A DNA stretch of 64,000 nucleotides from Asaia siamensis (lineage in GTDB: Bacteria; Pseudomonadota; Alphaproteobacteria; Acetobacterales; Acetobacteraceae): assembly GCF_014635085.1 (NCBI RefSeq), contig NZ_BMCH01000001.1:589151-653150 (forward strand), written 5' to 3'. Under the pieces are notes generated by a model. It made no database searches, had not been told where the DNA came from, and saw only the letters and a list, made by a program, of their open reading frames with translations. The position numbers and the translations under genes were made by a program. Of this stretch, positions 7,603 through 16,550 are shown piece after piece. Position 1 is the stretch's first letter, and every line of letters begins with the position of its first letter.

Positions 7603-8682
7603 TCAGGGAAGGTCGATGCGCAAAAGCGTATGGCCTGCCGGAACCCAGATCTGCCCGGATTTGTCATTATTGCCTCGAGACCTTGCCCAGCCAGGAATGC
7701 CGGCCTGAACGAGCTGTGGCGCGACCAGAAGAATATGGGGGAGGCGTGCCGTGTCAAAGCTCAAAAGCCTGCCATTCTCGATATCGGTCAGATAGAGCGT
7801 TGCCTTGTCGTCCAGCGTCATGCCGCTCACGGTTGGCGTCCCGCGCCATTGCGTCACACCCTCCATCTGTTCCGAAGGAGTGACCGAGGGGTCTGTCAGC
7901 AGATCGGTGGAGAGGCGGTAGATCGGGCCTGTCGGCGCCTGCTCGTAGAGCCATTTGCCATTCGTTTCGAGGGCAAGATAGGCGATGTCGCGTGTCAGAG
8001 GGTGGCCATCCGTGCCCATGACCGGATGATGGTCAATCGTGAGCGGCAGGTGGCCACGCGATGTCGGGTAGCCGGCAAAGAAGCGCGTGGCCTGATGGCG
8101 CGCCATATCGACCATGGTGAGCGACACCCCGCCCTCATCAGCCAGATAGGCCGTCTGTCCGTGGACTGCGAGGGTGGTGAACGCTGTGTTCTGCACGATA
8201 GCTTCAGGCGGCAGGTCCAGTTCTGAAAGCACCTTGCCCGAAACCGGGTCGAGATGGATCAGGCGCGGCGGGAACCCGGTTGTCGCCCGGTCAATCAGCC
8301 AGAGAGTACCGCTGTCATCGCGGGCAAGCGCGGAAGGGGCGAAACCTTTAGGGCCGCGCGCCTTGTCGTCCGTGCTGCTCCAGACCAGAATGAGCGGCGT
8401 CGTCTCGCTGGCACCAGCTGGCAGTCGCGCCAGAAACGGGCCGTTTTCATCTGTGTCTGGCTCGCGCAGAAGGATGACACTGCCATCGGCAAGAGGCAGC
8501 GCCTGACGCCAGAGCGCCTTGCCGGGCAGGCTTATGGTCTGGGAGATCCGTGCGGCGGCGGTGTCGGCCAGCCAGGGGCGTTCATGGGCAGCCTGCGCCG
8601 GGGCAGGGCGCAACGTCAGGGCAAGCATGAAAAGCGCTGTGCAACAGGCGGACCGACGCAGTTTGGGAAGAAAAGCGACCAT
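7603..8682 (-). CDS. Secreted Yellow / major royal jelly protein-like beta-propeller
   Basis: A 359-residue protein with a signal peptide (basic LPKLRRS, hydrophobic ALFMLALTL, cleavage near APAQA). The rest reads as a six-bladed propeller of the MRJP/Yellow family: GTLWLIDRAT, LPPEAIVQNTAFTTLAV, AYLADEGG, DHHPVMGTDG and ATLYLTDIENGRL are family-like blade segments. Bacterial members are secreted and mostly uncharacterised. The start is uncertain: AAGGAGG precedes the ATG at 8682 by only one base, while ATGs at 8700 and 8715 lack a good site. It lies after (upstream of) thrC on the same strand and is divergent from the membrane gene at 8813. Confidence 0.75.
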   Translation of the reverse strand: MVAFLPKLRRSACCTALFMLALTLRPAPAQAAHERPWLADTAAARISQTISLPGKALWRQALPLADGSVILLREPDTDENGPFLARLPAGASETTPLILVWSSTDDKARGPKGFAPSALARDDSGTLWLIDRATTGFPPRLIHLDPVSGKVLSELDLPPEAIVQNTAFTTLAVHGQTAYLADEGGVSLTMVDMARHQATRFFAGYPTSRGHLPLTIDHHPVMGTDGHPLTRDIAYLALETNGKWLYEQAPTGPIYRLSTDLLTDPSVTPSEQMEGVTQWRGTPTVSGMTLDDKATLYLTDIENGRLLSFDTARLPHILLVAPQLVQAGIPGWARSRGNNDKSGQIWVPAGHTLLRIDLP

Positions 8683-8812
8683 GCCTCCTTGTAAGCCCAT
8701 TCGGACCCCATGCAAGATTGACTGCGCTTCCCGAGGGGTTTTTTGAACGCTTTGTCGTGTCTTGTGCGCGGGGGCTGCCCTTTTTGTCTCTCTCCTTCAC
8801 ACAAGGTCTGTG

Positions 8813-9163
8813 ATGCTCGCCCTTGCTCTCAAATCGGCCGTGTCTGGCGTGCTGATCGCTGTCGCGTCGACTCTGGCGCGCCGTTATCCCGGCTTTGGCG
8901 CCTTGATTGCCTCGCTGCCTCTCGTATCGGTCATGGGCATGATCTGGCTTTGGGTTGAAAAACCCGATGCAGAGAATATGGCCAATCATGCCGGCGCAAC
9001 CTTCTGGTATGTGCTGCCCTCCTTGCCGATGTTTCTGCTCATTCCAGCCTTGCTGCGCCATGGTCTCGGGTTCTGGCTCGCTCTCGGCCTCGGCTGTCTG
9101 CTGACCATCATGCTCTATCTGGCGGTCACATGGATTGGCCCGCGCTTTGGCCTTGTCTTGTGA
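8813..9163 (+). CDS. Small membrane protein, DUF3147-like
   Basis: The product has 116 residues and four hydrophobic segments, with a basic first loop (STLARRYPGFGALIASLPLVS). Segment layout and the PGFGA...SLPLVS motif resemble the DUF3147 family, which has no known function. The start at 8813 follows AAGG and matches the first hydrophobic helix; an upstream in-frame start is less likely. Confidence 0.65.
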   Translation: MLALALKSAVSGVLIAVASTLARRYPGFGALIASLPLVSVMGMIWLWVEKPDAENMANHAGATFWYVLPSLPMFLLIPALLRHGLGFWLALGLGCLLTIMLYLAVTWIGPRFGLVL

Positions 9164-9220
9164 GCAGAGGGAAGTTGCGGCTCGGTTGTAAGCCCGTGCG
9201 CGAGCCGTCATGATTGGTCG

Positions 9221-10915
9221 ATGACTGTCTACACCTCGCGCATCAATACCGCTCTGGCCCATCTTGCAGGAGGCGACTCCGTTCAGGCGGAGGCCTTGTT
9301 TCGTGCGGTTCTTGCCGAGGCTCCGGATTGTGGAGCGGCCTGGCACGGTCTGGCCTGTGTCGCCCGCCATACAAATCAGCCTCGCACCGCCATTGCTTCC
9401 GTGGCGCACGCGCTCACTCTGGCCGAAGGCGATCATGAGAAGGCCCAGTTTCATCTGACGCTCGCTGCGGCCCTTGATGAGGCGGGGCATCTGCGTGAAG
9501 CTCTCGCCGCCTGTCGGGTTGTGCTGTTGCTCGAACCGCGCGAGTTCAGGGCAAAAGCCTTTCTTTCAGAACTGCTCTATCGAAGCGGGCAGGAGGATGA
9601 AGCAGCGTCGGTTTTTGCCGAAGCGCTCTCACTCGCCAGAGAGCCTGTGTCGCTCCTGATGCGCCATGGGACATTTCTCATGGCTGAGCGCCGTCTCGGT
9701 GCGGCAACCGGGGCTTTTCAGGCGCTTGCGGCGCTCTGCCCTCAGGACGCCATGGCTTTCGCCAATCTCGGCGCGGCCTTCTTCGAGAATGGCGAGATGC
9801 AGGCTGCTCTGGTGGCGCTTGAACAAGCAGTCACTCTCGCAACGCCGAGTGCCCGAACGCTGAACAATCTCGGTCTCGTTTGTCAGGCGCTGGGTCTTTT
9901 TACCAAGGCCGAAGCGGCCTTCGCCCAAGCGGTGAAGCTGGCGCCGGAGGATTGCGTCGTAGCAGTCAACCGGGCCACGCTACTGGCCGAGACGGGCAGG
10001 CGCGATGAGGCAGAAACGGTCTTTCGTACCGTTATGCAGGGGGGCGGGGTGCTGTCGGCGCAGGCGGGCTTCAACCTCTCCATGCTCGCCCTCGCTTCAG
10101 GTAACCTTGCCGAAGGATGGGCGCTTTTTGAATCGCGCCGGGAGGTTCTGGGTCTGACGCCTTTCGAGACACCGTGGCTGGGCGAGACCACGGATGTGCG
10201 TGTGCGGGTCGATGCCGAGCAGGGTCTGGGTGATATGATCCAGTTTCTGCGTTTTGTGCCTGAGGCCGCGCGCCGGGCACCGCTTTTGCTGAATCTGCCC
10301 GAGCAGATACTGTCCTTACTCGACTTCATGCCGGTCATGACGCCGCTGCTCCAGTCGGGGCGGGTCGTGCTTGAAGGCGAAGCGTCTCTCGCTTGCTCCC
10401 TCCTCAGTTTGCCAGCCCTTCTGGGTGTCACTCACATCGATCCGTCGCCCTATCTCGATTTTGGCTCTGTTCGGGAGGCGGGCAGGATCGGTGTGTTCCA
10501 TGCGGGCAACGCGACGTATCGCTTTGATGCCAGACGGTCACTCAAGCCGGAGTTGCTCGCGCCGCTCCTGAGCGTTGCGGATCTGGTTTTTGTCAGTCTT
10601 CAGCAGGACGCAGCACCTGAAGGCATGATGCCGGGGGGTGGCGCAACCCTCGTCGAGACAGCGCATGCCCTGGCGCGCTGCGAGAGGGTGATAGGCGTTG
10701 ATACCATGCTGGCACATCTGGCCGGGGCTATGGGCGTGCCGCTCTGGCTGCTCGACCGTGAGGGTGGAGACTGGCGCTGGCAGGGGCCTGACTGGTATCA
10801 GCAGACACGCATTTTCAGGCCCGAGGGGTTGCTGCCCCCGGCTCAGGCATGGCCCCCGGTGATCGCTCGTGTTGCAGAAGCCCTGCGGGAAAGATCAGGC
10901 TGCGACGGGCTTTGA
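9221..10915 (+). CDS. TPR protein with C-terminal glycosyltransferase-like domain
   Basis: A 564-residue protein. About seven tetratricopeptide repeats fill residues 1-310 (pattern A..LG.a....g....A...f..a..l.P, for example NLGLVCQALGLFTKAEAAFAQ). The C-terminal 250 residues look like the GT-B-type domain found in many TPR proteins of Acetobacteraceae and Rhodospirillaceae. The signatures are AEQGLGDMIQFLRF (about residues 330-343) and CERVIGVDTMLAHLAGAMGVP (about residues 487-507), resembling the nucleotide-sugar region of GT9/GT41-like enzymes. Substrate is unknown; protein or surface glycan glycosylation is a guess. The stop lies inside the 3' end of the convergent glnD gene (21-base overlap). 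Confidence 0.8.
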   Translation: MTVYTSRINTALAHLAGGDSVQAEALFRAVLAEAPDCGAAWHGLACVARHTNQPRTAIASVAHALTLAEGDHEKAQFHLTLAAALDEAGHLREALAACRVVLLLEPREFRAKAFLSELLYRSGQEDEAASVFAEALSLAREPVSLLMRHGTFLMAERRLGAATGAFQALAALCPQDAMAFANLGAAFFENGEMQAALVALEQAVTLATPSARTLNNLGLVCQALGLFTKAEAAFAQAVKLAPEDCVVAVNRATLLAETGRRDEAETVFRTVMQGGGVLSAQAGFNLSMLALASGNLAEGWALFESRREVLGLTPFETPWLGETTDVRVRVDAEQGLGDMIQFLRFVPEAARRAPLLLNLPEQILSLLDFMPVMTPLLQSGRVVLEGEASLACSLLSLPALLGVTHIDPSPYLDFGSVREAGRIGVFHAGNATYRFDARRSLKPELLAPLLSVADLVFVSLQQDAAPEGMMPGGGATLVETAHALARCERVIGVDTMLAHLAGAMGVPLWLLDREGGDWRWQGPDWYQQTRIFRPEGLLPPAQAWPPVIARVAEALRERSGCDGL

Positions 10916-13702
10916 CGGGTGGTTCGTGTCGTCTCCGCTCAGCGTGGCAATAAGCGCCGTGCGGATCTCGGCCATGCGGCTGTCTGATGTGACCTTCAGT
11001 CCGACCAGATCGCGCACATAGAAAACGTCCACGGCGCGCATTCCATAGGTCGTGATATGGGCCGAGGAGATCTGCAATGACTGCTCGCTGATCGTGCGGG
11101 TGATGTCATAAAGCAGGCCGGGGCGATCGCGTCCGTTTATCTCGATGATCGTATGTCTTTCAGAGGCACGATTATCGATCACCACGCGTGAAGGCACATG
11201 GATGGCCCGCATGCGCCGCGCTGTGCGCTGATCTGACAGACGCCCAAGTTCGTCGCCGATGGCGAGGCGGCTTGAGAGCGCCTGTTCAATCAGACTGTTC
11301 AGTCGGACGAGTTGCAGCGGTGTCTCGAAAGCGCGGCCATTGCCGTCCTGCACCCAGAATGTATCGAGGGCCATGCCGTCGCTGAGCGTGTGGATGCGCG
11401 CATCCACAATGGAGGCACCCGCCACGGCAAGCCCGCCCGCGATCTGCGAGAAGAGCCCGGAATGATCGGCGCTGAAAATCGTGATTTCCGTCACGTCGCG
11501 CTGCGGGATGGGCGTTGCCTCGATGGTGAGGGGAGCCGAATGGACTTCGGAGTCCAGCACCAGACGGGCGTGGCGGATATGGGTATCGGCGTCAAAACCG
11601 AGCCAATAACCTGCATAGCCGAGCGATAGAAAATGGTCGGCTTGTTCGTCTGCGATACCCTGCTGGACGAGACCGTCACGGACCAGTTCCTTGGCATGGC
11701 TCACACGCTCGTCGCGTTCTGTTGCGGCAAGGCCACCCTCAAGCACCTCGGCAACGCGTGAATAAAGCTCCCGCAGCAGCGTCGCTTTCCAGGCATTCCA
11801 GACATTGGGGCTGACAGCACGCATATCGGCGATCGTCAGCAGCAGAAGCAGGCGCAGGCGCTCCGGCGACTGGATGATATCTGCAAGATCGAGAATGGTG
11901 CGCGGATCGTCGATATCGCGCCGGAAGGCGGTCTGGCTGAGCAGGAGGTGATGCAGGATCAGCCAGGATACCGTTTCGGTCTCTTCGGCATCGAGGCCGA
12001 GTTGCGGGCAGACCTGCTGGGCAACTTCGGCACCCAGCACAGAATGATCACCCCCGCGCCCCTTGGCGATGTCGTGAAGCAGTGTCGCAACATACATGGC
12101 ACGGCGCGACTGCATGTCCCGTGCCAGTTCGTAAACGAGCGGGATCTCATCGGCCATGGCGCCCGCTTCGATCCAGCCGAGCATGCGCACGGCCTCGATA
12201 TTATGCTCGTCGACTGTATAGATGTGATAGGTGTCGAACTGCATCTGGCCGACGATACGTGACCAGTCCGGCAGCAGCGCCCCCAGAAACCCGGTATCGT
12301 TGAGGATGGTCAGCCAGTCTGCCCCGCTCGGGCGGGCATGCTCGCGGTTCATTTCCGTAGGCTGCATCAGCAGGGCGAGAAAGACCTGCATGGTGAGCGG
12401 GTCTTCGCGCAGCGAGGCAATGCGGCGCTCATTGCGGATGAGCTGCTGAATGGCCGTGGGGTGAAGAACCAGATTTTCGCGAAAGGCGGCATCGAGCATC
12501 TTCACCATCAGGCGGGGCTCGCTGTCGAAGCAGGCCGCATCAGCGGGGGCGATCTGCTCGTTGATCAGACGGAAATGAGTGGCGTCGTCCGCGCTCAGGC
12601 TGGGGCCGTGATAAGGGGCTTCACGAATTGGCCCCTGAAGGCGCTGCATGATGCTGGGCTCGAGAATTCGGCTCAGGCGCATCACCTCACGCGTGGTGAG
12701 GAAATAATGACGCATGAAGCGCTCGACGCCCTGCTGGCGCCCATGGCCCGCATAGCCCATGCGGCCACCAATAACGGGCTGCACGTCAAAAGCGAGACGT
12801 TCATCGGCGCGACCGGCGATGTAATGAAGATGGAGCCTGATGGTCCAGAGGAAGTTCCAGGCGCGTCTGGCGCGGTTGGCTTCCTGTTCGGTCAGAAGAC
12901 CCAGAGTGGTGAAAGCGGGTTCGTGAGGTTTGAGTGTCGATGCCGGGTTCAGACCGTCATTGTCTTGCAGAACCCTGGTCATCCAGTTCAGGGTCTGCAG
13001 GTCGCGCAGGCCGCCGCGCCCTTCCTTGATGTTCGGCTCAACCATGTAAGGGTTGTCGCCGAACCGTTTATGACGTTTCTCGCGTTCATCGATCTTGTCA
13101 TGGATAAAAGAGAGTGCTGCTTCCTCACGCTTGCTGAAGCGGACGCCGAAATCGGCGAAAAGCGTGTCATCCCCCACAATACGCCGGGCATCGAGCAGCG
13201 TGGTGCGTATGGTCAGGTCTTCGCGCGCGGCTTCAAGACAGCCCTCGATCGATCGTGTGGCATGGCCGACCCGTACGCCCAGATCCCACAGGAAATAGAG
13301 CATGTATTCCACCTGAGCGGTGGTCTCGGGGGCGGGGTTCTCGCCTGTCAGAAACAGAAGGTCGATGTCGCTATAGGGCGCCAGAAGCCCGGCGCCGAAT
13401 CCCCCGGTCGCGCAGAGGCATAGTCCTGAATCGGGTGCCCTGGTCATGATGCGCGCCAGTGCAAACAGGCTTGCTATGGCGCCATCCATCAATTGCGCGA
13501 GTGTCGATGCCGCTGCGATGCCCTTGAGCTGGCGCCCTTCGAACAGCCGACGGATCTCGCCCTGGTGACGTCCGATATGGCGGCGGAAAATACTGACGGC
13601 ATCCTCGCGCGATACAGTGCCATCTGCCTGACGCGCACGGTCGAGTGCTGCGGCAAGGGCGGCCTGCATGTCGGTTTCTTGGAGGGAGATCGGTTCGCGC
13701 AT
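10895..13702 (-). CDS. glnD: PII uridylyltransferase / uridylyl-removing enzyme
   Basis: GlnD senses glutamine and uridylylates or deuridylylates PII proteins, linking nitrogen status to glutamine synthetase. The 935-residue protein has the full family architecture. The nucleotidyltransferase site is GGFGAG (100-105) with the metal aspartates D112 and D114 in YSDIDLLFL. A central HD phosphohydrolase domain contains HDIAKGRGGDHS (about residue 545). Two C-terminal ACT domains follow, ITIFSADHSGLFSQIAGGL (about residue 735) and IIEINGRDRPGLLYDITRT (about residue 850). It lies 50 bases after mutS on the same strand. Confidence 0.97.
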   Translation of the reverse strand: MREPISLQETDMQAALAAALDRARQADGTVSREDAVSIFRRHIGRHQGEIRRLFEGRQLKGIAAASTLAQLMDGAIASLFALARIMTRAPDSGLCLCATGGFGAGLLAPYSDIDLLFLTGENPAPETTAQVEYMLYFLWDLGVRVGHATRSIEGCLEAAREDLTIRTTLLDARRIVGDDTLFADFGVRFSKREEAALSFIHDKIDEREKRHKRFGDNPYMVEPNIKEGRGGLRDLQTLNWMTRVLQDNDGLNPASTLKPHEPAFTTLGLLTEQEANRARRAWNFLWTIRLHLHYIAGRADERLAFDVQPVIGGRMGYAGHGRQQGVERFMRHYFLTTREVMRLSRILEPSIMQRLQGPIREAPYHGPSLSADDATHFRLINEQIAPADAACFDSEPRLMVKMLDAAFRENLVLHPTAIQQLIRNERRIASLREDPLTMQVFLALLMQPTEMNREHARPSGADWLTILNDTGFLGALLPDWSRIVGQMQFDTYHIYTVDEHNIEAVRMLGWIEAGAMADEIPLVYELARDMQSRRAMYVATLLHDIAKGRGGDHSVLGAEVAQQVCPQLGLDAEETETVSWLILHHLLLSQTAFRRDIDDPRTILDLADIIQSPERLRLLLLLTIADMRAVSPNVWNAWKATLLRELYSRVAEVLEGGLAATERDERVSHAKELVRDGLVQQGIADEQADHFLSLGYAGYWLGFDADTHIRHARLVLDSEVHSAPLTIEATPIPQRDVTEITIFSADHSGLFSQIAGGLAVAGASIVDARIHTLSDGMALDTFWVQDGNGRAFETPLQLVRLNSLIEQALSSRLAIGDELGRLSDQRTARRMRAIHVPSRVVIDNRASERHTIIEINGRDRPGLLYDITRTISEQSLQISSAHITTYGMRAVDVFYVRDLVGLKVTSDSRMAEIRTALIATLSGDDTNHPSKPVAA

Positions 13703-13751
13703 TAAGATCCGTAACTATGGGGGCGTTGCAGAAAACCAGGAATGACCATCA

Positions 13752-16397
13752 TCAGGTCAAATCGTTCTTTGTTTCAAGCGCAAGTTTGCGTAACGCATAA
13801 AGCGCTTCGAGCGCAGCCTTGGGTGAAAGCGAGTCGGGGTCGAGCGCTTCAAGGGCTTCGCGCAGGCAGTCCGGCTCGTCTGGCGGCGAGGCGATCGTCT
13901 CGAACAAGGGCAGTTGCGGCACGCTTTTGCCCTGATCGCGCTCGAGAGCGGCAAGCAGGCGCGTGGCGCGCTGCACCACGGGCATGGGCACACCGGCAAG
14001 CTGGGCAACATGCACGCCCCAGCTTTTCCGGGCAGAGCCTTTGCGGACTTCATGCTGGAACACGACGTCGCCCTGCCATTCGCGCACAGCCATCGTATAG
14101 GGCGTCAGGCGTGGCATTGAATCAGACAGGCTGCATAGCTCGTGAAAATGGGTCGCGAAAATAGTCCGTGACCCGAGCTGGGAGTGCAGCGCCTCGAGCG
14201 TTGCCCAGGCAATGGCAAGACCATCGAGGGTCGATGTGCCGCGACCGATCTCATCGACAACGACCAGAGAGCGCGGCCCTGCCTGGCGGAGGATGGCGGC
14301 GGTTTCGGTCATCTCGACCATGAAGGTCGAACGACCTCTTGCCAGATCATCGGCAGCGCCGACACGGGAAAACAGCCGGTCGACGATACCGATTCGCGCT
14401 TTTTCCGCCGGAACGGGCAGCCCGGCCTGCGCCAGAATGACGGCCAGAGCCGTCTGACGCAGGAAGGTCGATTTGCCCGCCATGTTCGGCCCCGTCAACA
14501 ACATGACACGCTGTGAGGGGGGAAGGGAGCAGTCATTGGGGATGAAGCGAGTTGCCCGCCCCAAAGCGGCCTCAACCACCGGGTGACGGCAGGATTTGAG
14601 CTCAAACTCCTGATCCTGCGTCATCTCCGGGCTGCACCACGAACCGCCCTGGGCCAGTTTTGCGCAGCCGGTCAGCACGTCGGCCGTGGCAAAAAGTGCG
14701 GCCAGTTCGGGCAGGGCCGGGTGAGAAACGGTTTGGGCGACGAGGGCAGCAAACAGGCGACGCTCGGTGGCCGACGCGCGGTCAGCGGCTTCGAGAATGG
14801 CGCGGTCGAGTTCGAGCAACTCGTCAGTGGTGAACCGCACCAGATTGGCTGTTCCCTGACGGAAGGAAAGCTCAGGCCGATCGCGCAGCTTCGCGCCGTG
14901 CAGCGCTGAGGTCTCAATGATGTAGCCGAGTTGCGCGTGATGCTTGATCTTGAGTGTCGCGACATTGAACTGCTCGGCATAGCGCTGCTGCATGGCGGCA
15001 AGCGTGCGTTTGCTGTCGTCGCGCAGGCCACGATAGCGGTCCAGATCGGCATCGAAGCCGGTCGCGATGGTGCCACCATCCTCGATGCGGGCTGGCAGGC
15101 TCTCGGCCAGCGCCTTTTCCAGCGTGTCCAGCAACGCATCGGCGCGACCATAAAGACCGGCGAAAAGCGAGCGGATGAGGGGCGGTGTGGACTCGGTACA
15201 GAGTGGCTCCAATACCGCAACAAGGGCATCGGCAGCCTGAAGCAGATCGCGCGTCGCTGCCAGATCGCGTGGAAGGCCGCGACCGGTCGAGAGGCGACCG
15301 AGCGCCCGGGCGAGATCGGGCGCTTTCTTGAGAAGAGGTGTCAGGGTTTCGATCAGCCCTGGCTGCCCCGCAATCCAGCGCCAGGCGGCCTGACGCCCCT
15401 GGATCAGTGTCAGCTCGGTTGAGGGGGCAGCAATCCATTGCGCCAGAAGCCGTTGGCCCGCCGCGCTTGCACAGCGATCGACCGAGGCAAGAAGCGTGTG
15501 GGTGGTGGTGCCGTCCCGCGCCTGAACCAGATCGAGGCTGGCGCGTGTTGCCGGATCGAGGCCAAGCGTTTCCGAATCGTCCCGGCGCAGGGGGCGTGCG
15601 ATGCGGGGCATCGTGCCTGCCTGGCTGCGTCTGACATAATCCAGGATCAGGGCACCGGCGCGGATTTCCTCGTCGGTGAAATCGCCCAGTATGCTGATCT
15701 GCGCGACATCGAAAGCCTCGGCCATGCGCGATCGGGCAGTCTCGAGCCCGGGCAGGGTGATGCTGGGGGCGACACGGGCAGAAAACGGGTCAGGCACCAG
15801 CGCGGGATCGGCGAGAATTTCGGATGGGTCGAGCCGTGCGAGCAGTTCTTCGACCTGGTTTTGCGAGAACGCGGCCGTTTCGAAAGACCCCGTCGAGATA
15901 TCGATCCACGCCGCCCCGCAGGGTGCAGAGCCGCGCGTTTTTTTCGCAGGGGTTGCCAGAGCGAGAAGCAGGTTCTGACGACCCGCCTCAAGCAGTTCTT
16001 CCTCTGTCAGTGTGCCGGGGGTCACCAGGCGCACGATGGCGCGGGCGAGCGGGCCCTTCTGGGGTGGTTCCCCCGGTTTTCTTGCCTGTTCGGTCTGCTC
16101 GGCCACCGCCACGCGAAAACCGCGACGTATCAGCCTTGCGAGATAGGCCGGAGCAGCGGCGACCGGCACGCCACACATCGGGATAGGCGTTTCGTTATGC
16201 TTGCCGCGCGTGGTGAGGCTGATATCGAGCGCCATGGCGGCAGTTTCGGCATCGGCAAAAAACAGCTCGTAAAAATCGCCCATACGGAAAAACAGAAGGG
16301 CATCGGGCTCCTGCGCCTTGAGCGCAAACCACTGCGCCATCGCCGGGGTTGCGCCCTCGGAAGATGGGATAATGCCGGTAATCTCCGGGGTCGTCAT
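13752..16397 (-). CDS. mutS: DNA mismatch repair ATPase MutS
   Basis: MutS recognises mismatches and small loops and recruits MutL. About 881 residues with the mismatch-reading Phe-x-Glu motif in GDFYELFF (F42, E44). The Walker A is GPNMAGKST (about residue 636), followed by a signature segment (ARGRSTFMVEMTE) and Walker B VVVDEIGRGTSTLDG. The C-terminal helix-turn-helix is PMPVVQRATRLLAALE. A GTG six codons upstream (16415) is an alternative start; neither has a strong ribosome binding site. The neighbours murJ and glnD form a typical alphaproteobacterial order. Confidence 0.96.
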   Translation of the reverse strand: MTTPEITGIIPSSEGATPAMAQWFALKAQEPDALLFFRMGDFYELFFADAETAAMALDISLTTRGKHNETPIPMCGVPVAAAPAYLARLIRRGFRVAVAEQTEQARKPGEPPQKGPLARAIVRLVTPGTLTEEELLEAGRQNLLLALATPAKKTRGSAPCGAAWIDISTGSFETAAFSQNQVEELLARLDPSEILADPALVPDPFSARVAPSITLPGLETARSRMAEAFDVAQISILGDFTDEEIRAGALILDYVRRSQAGTMPRIARPLRRDDSETLGLDPATRASLDLVQARDGTTTHTLLASVDRCASAAGQRLLAQWIAAPSTELTLIQGRQAAWRWIAGQPGLIETLTPLLKKAPDLARALGRLSTGRGLPRDLAATRDLLQAADALVAVLEPLCTESTPPLIRSLFAGLYGRADALLDTLEKALAESLPARIEDGGTIATGFDADLDRYRGLRDDSKRTLAAMQQRYAEQFNVATLKIKHHAQLGYIIETSALHGAKLRDRPELSFRQGTANLVRFTTDELLELDRAILEAADRASATERRLFAALVAQTVSHPALPELAALFATADVLTGCAKLAQGGSWCSPEMTQDQEFELKSCRHPVVEAALGRATRFIPNDCSLPPSQRVMLLTGPNMAGKSTFLRQTALAVILAQAGLPVPAEKARIGIVDRLFSRVGAADDLARGRSTFMVEMTETAAILRQAGPRSLVVVDEIGRGTSTLDGLAIAWATLEALHSQLGSRTIFATHFHELCSLSDSMPRLTPYTMAVREWQGDVVFQHEVRKGSARKSWGVHVAQLAGVPMPVVQRATRLLAALERDQGKSVPQLPLFETIASPPDEPDCLREALEALDPDSLSPKAALEALYALRKLALETKNDLT

Positions 16398-16550
16398 GAG
16401 GGGGAAACTCGCCACATGAGCGGAATTCTAGCGGCCCTATGCCCGACTGTGAACACCCCGTCATGCCCCGGGCGGCGATGTCACCCAAGCCATGATAATT
16501 TCGCAACGCTTGACGATATGGTCAGGAAATGGGTGCGCGGTGCAGGCGTA

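Noticed and set aside
12338-13423. 361-codon plus-strand frame inside glnD
   Set aside because: It is antisense to the nucleotidyltransferase part of glnD, and the translation is composition-biased without motifs.
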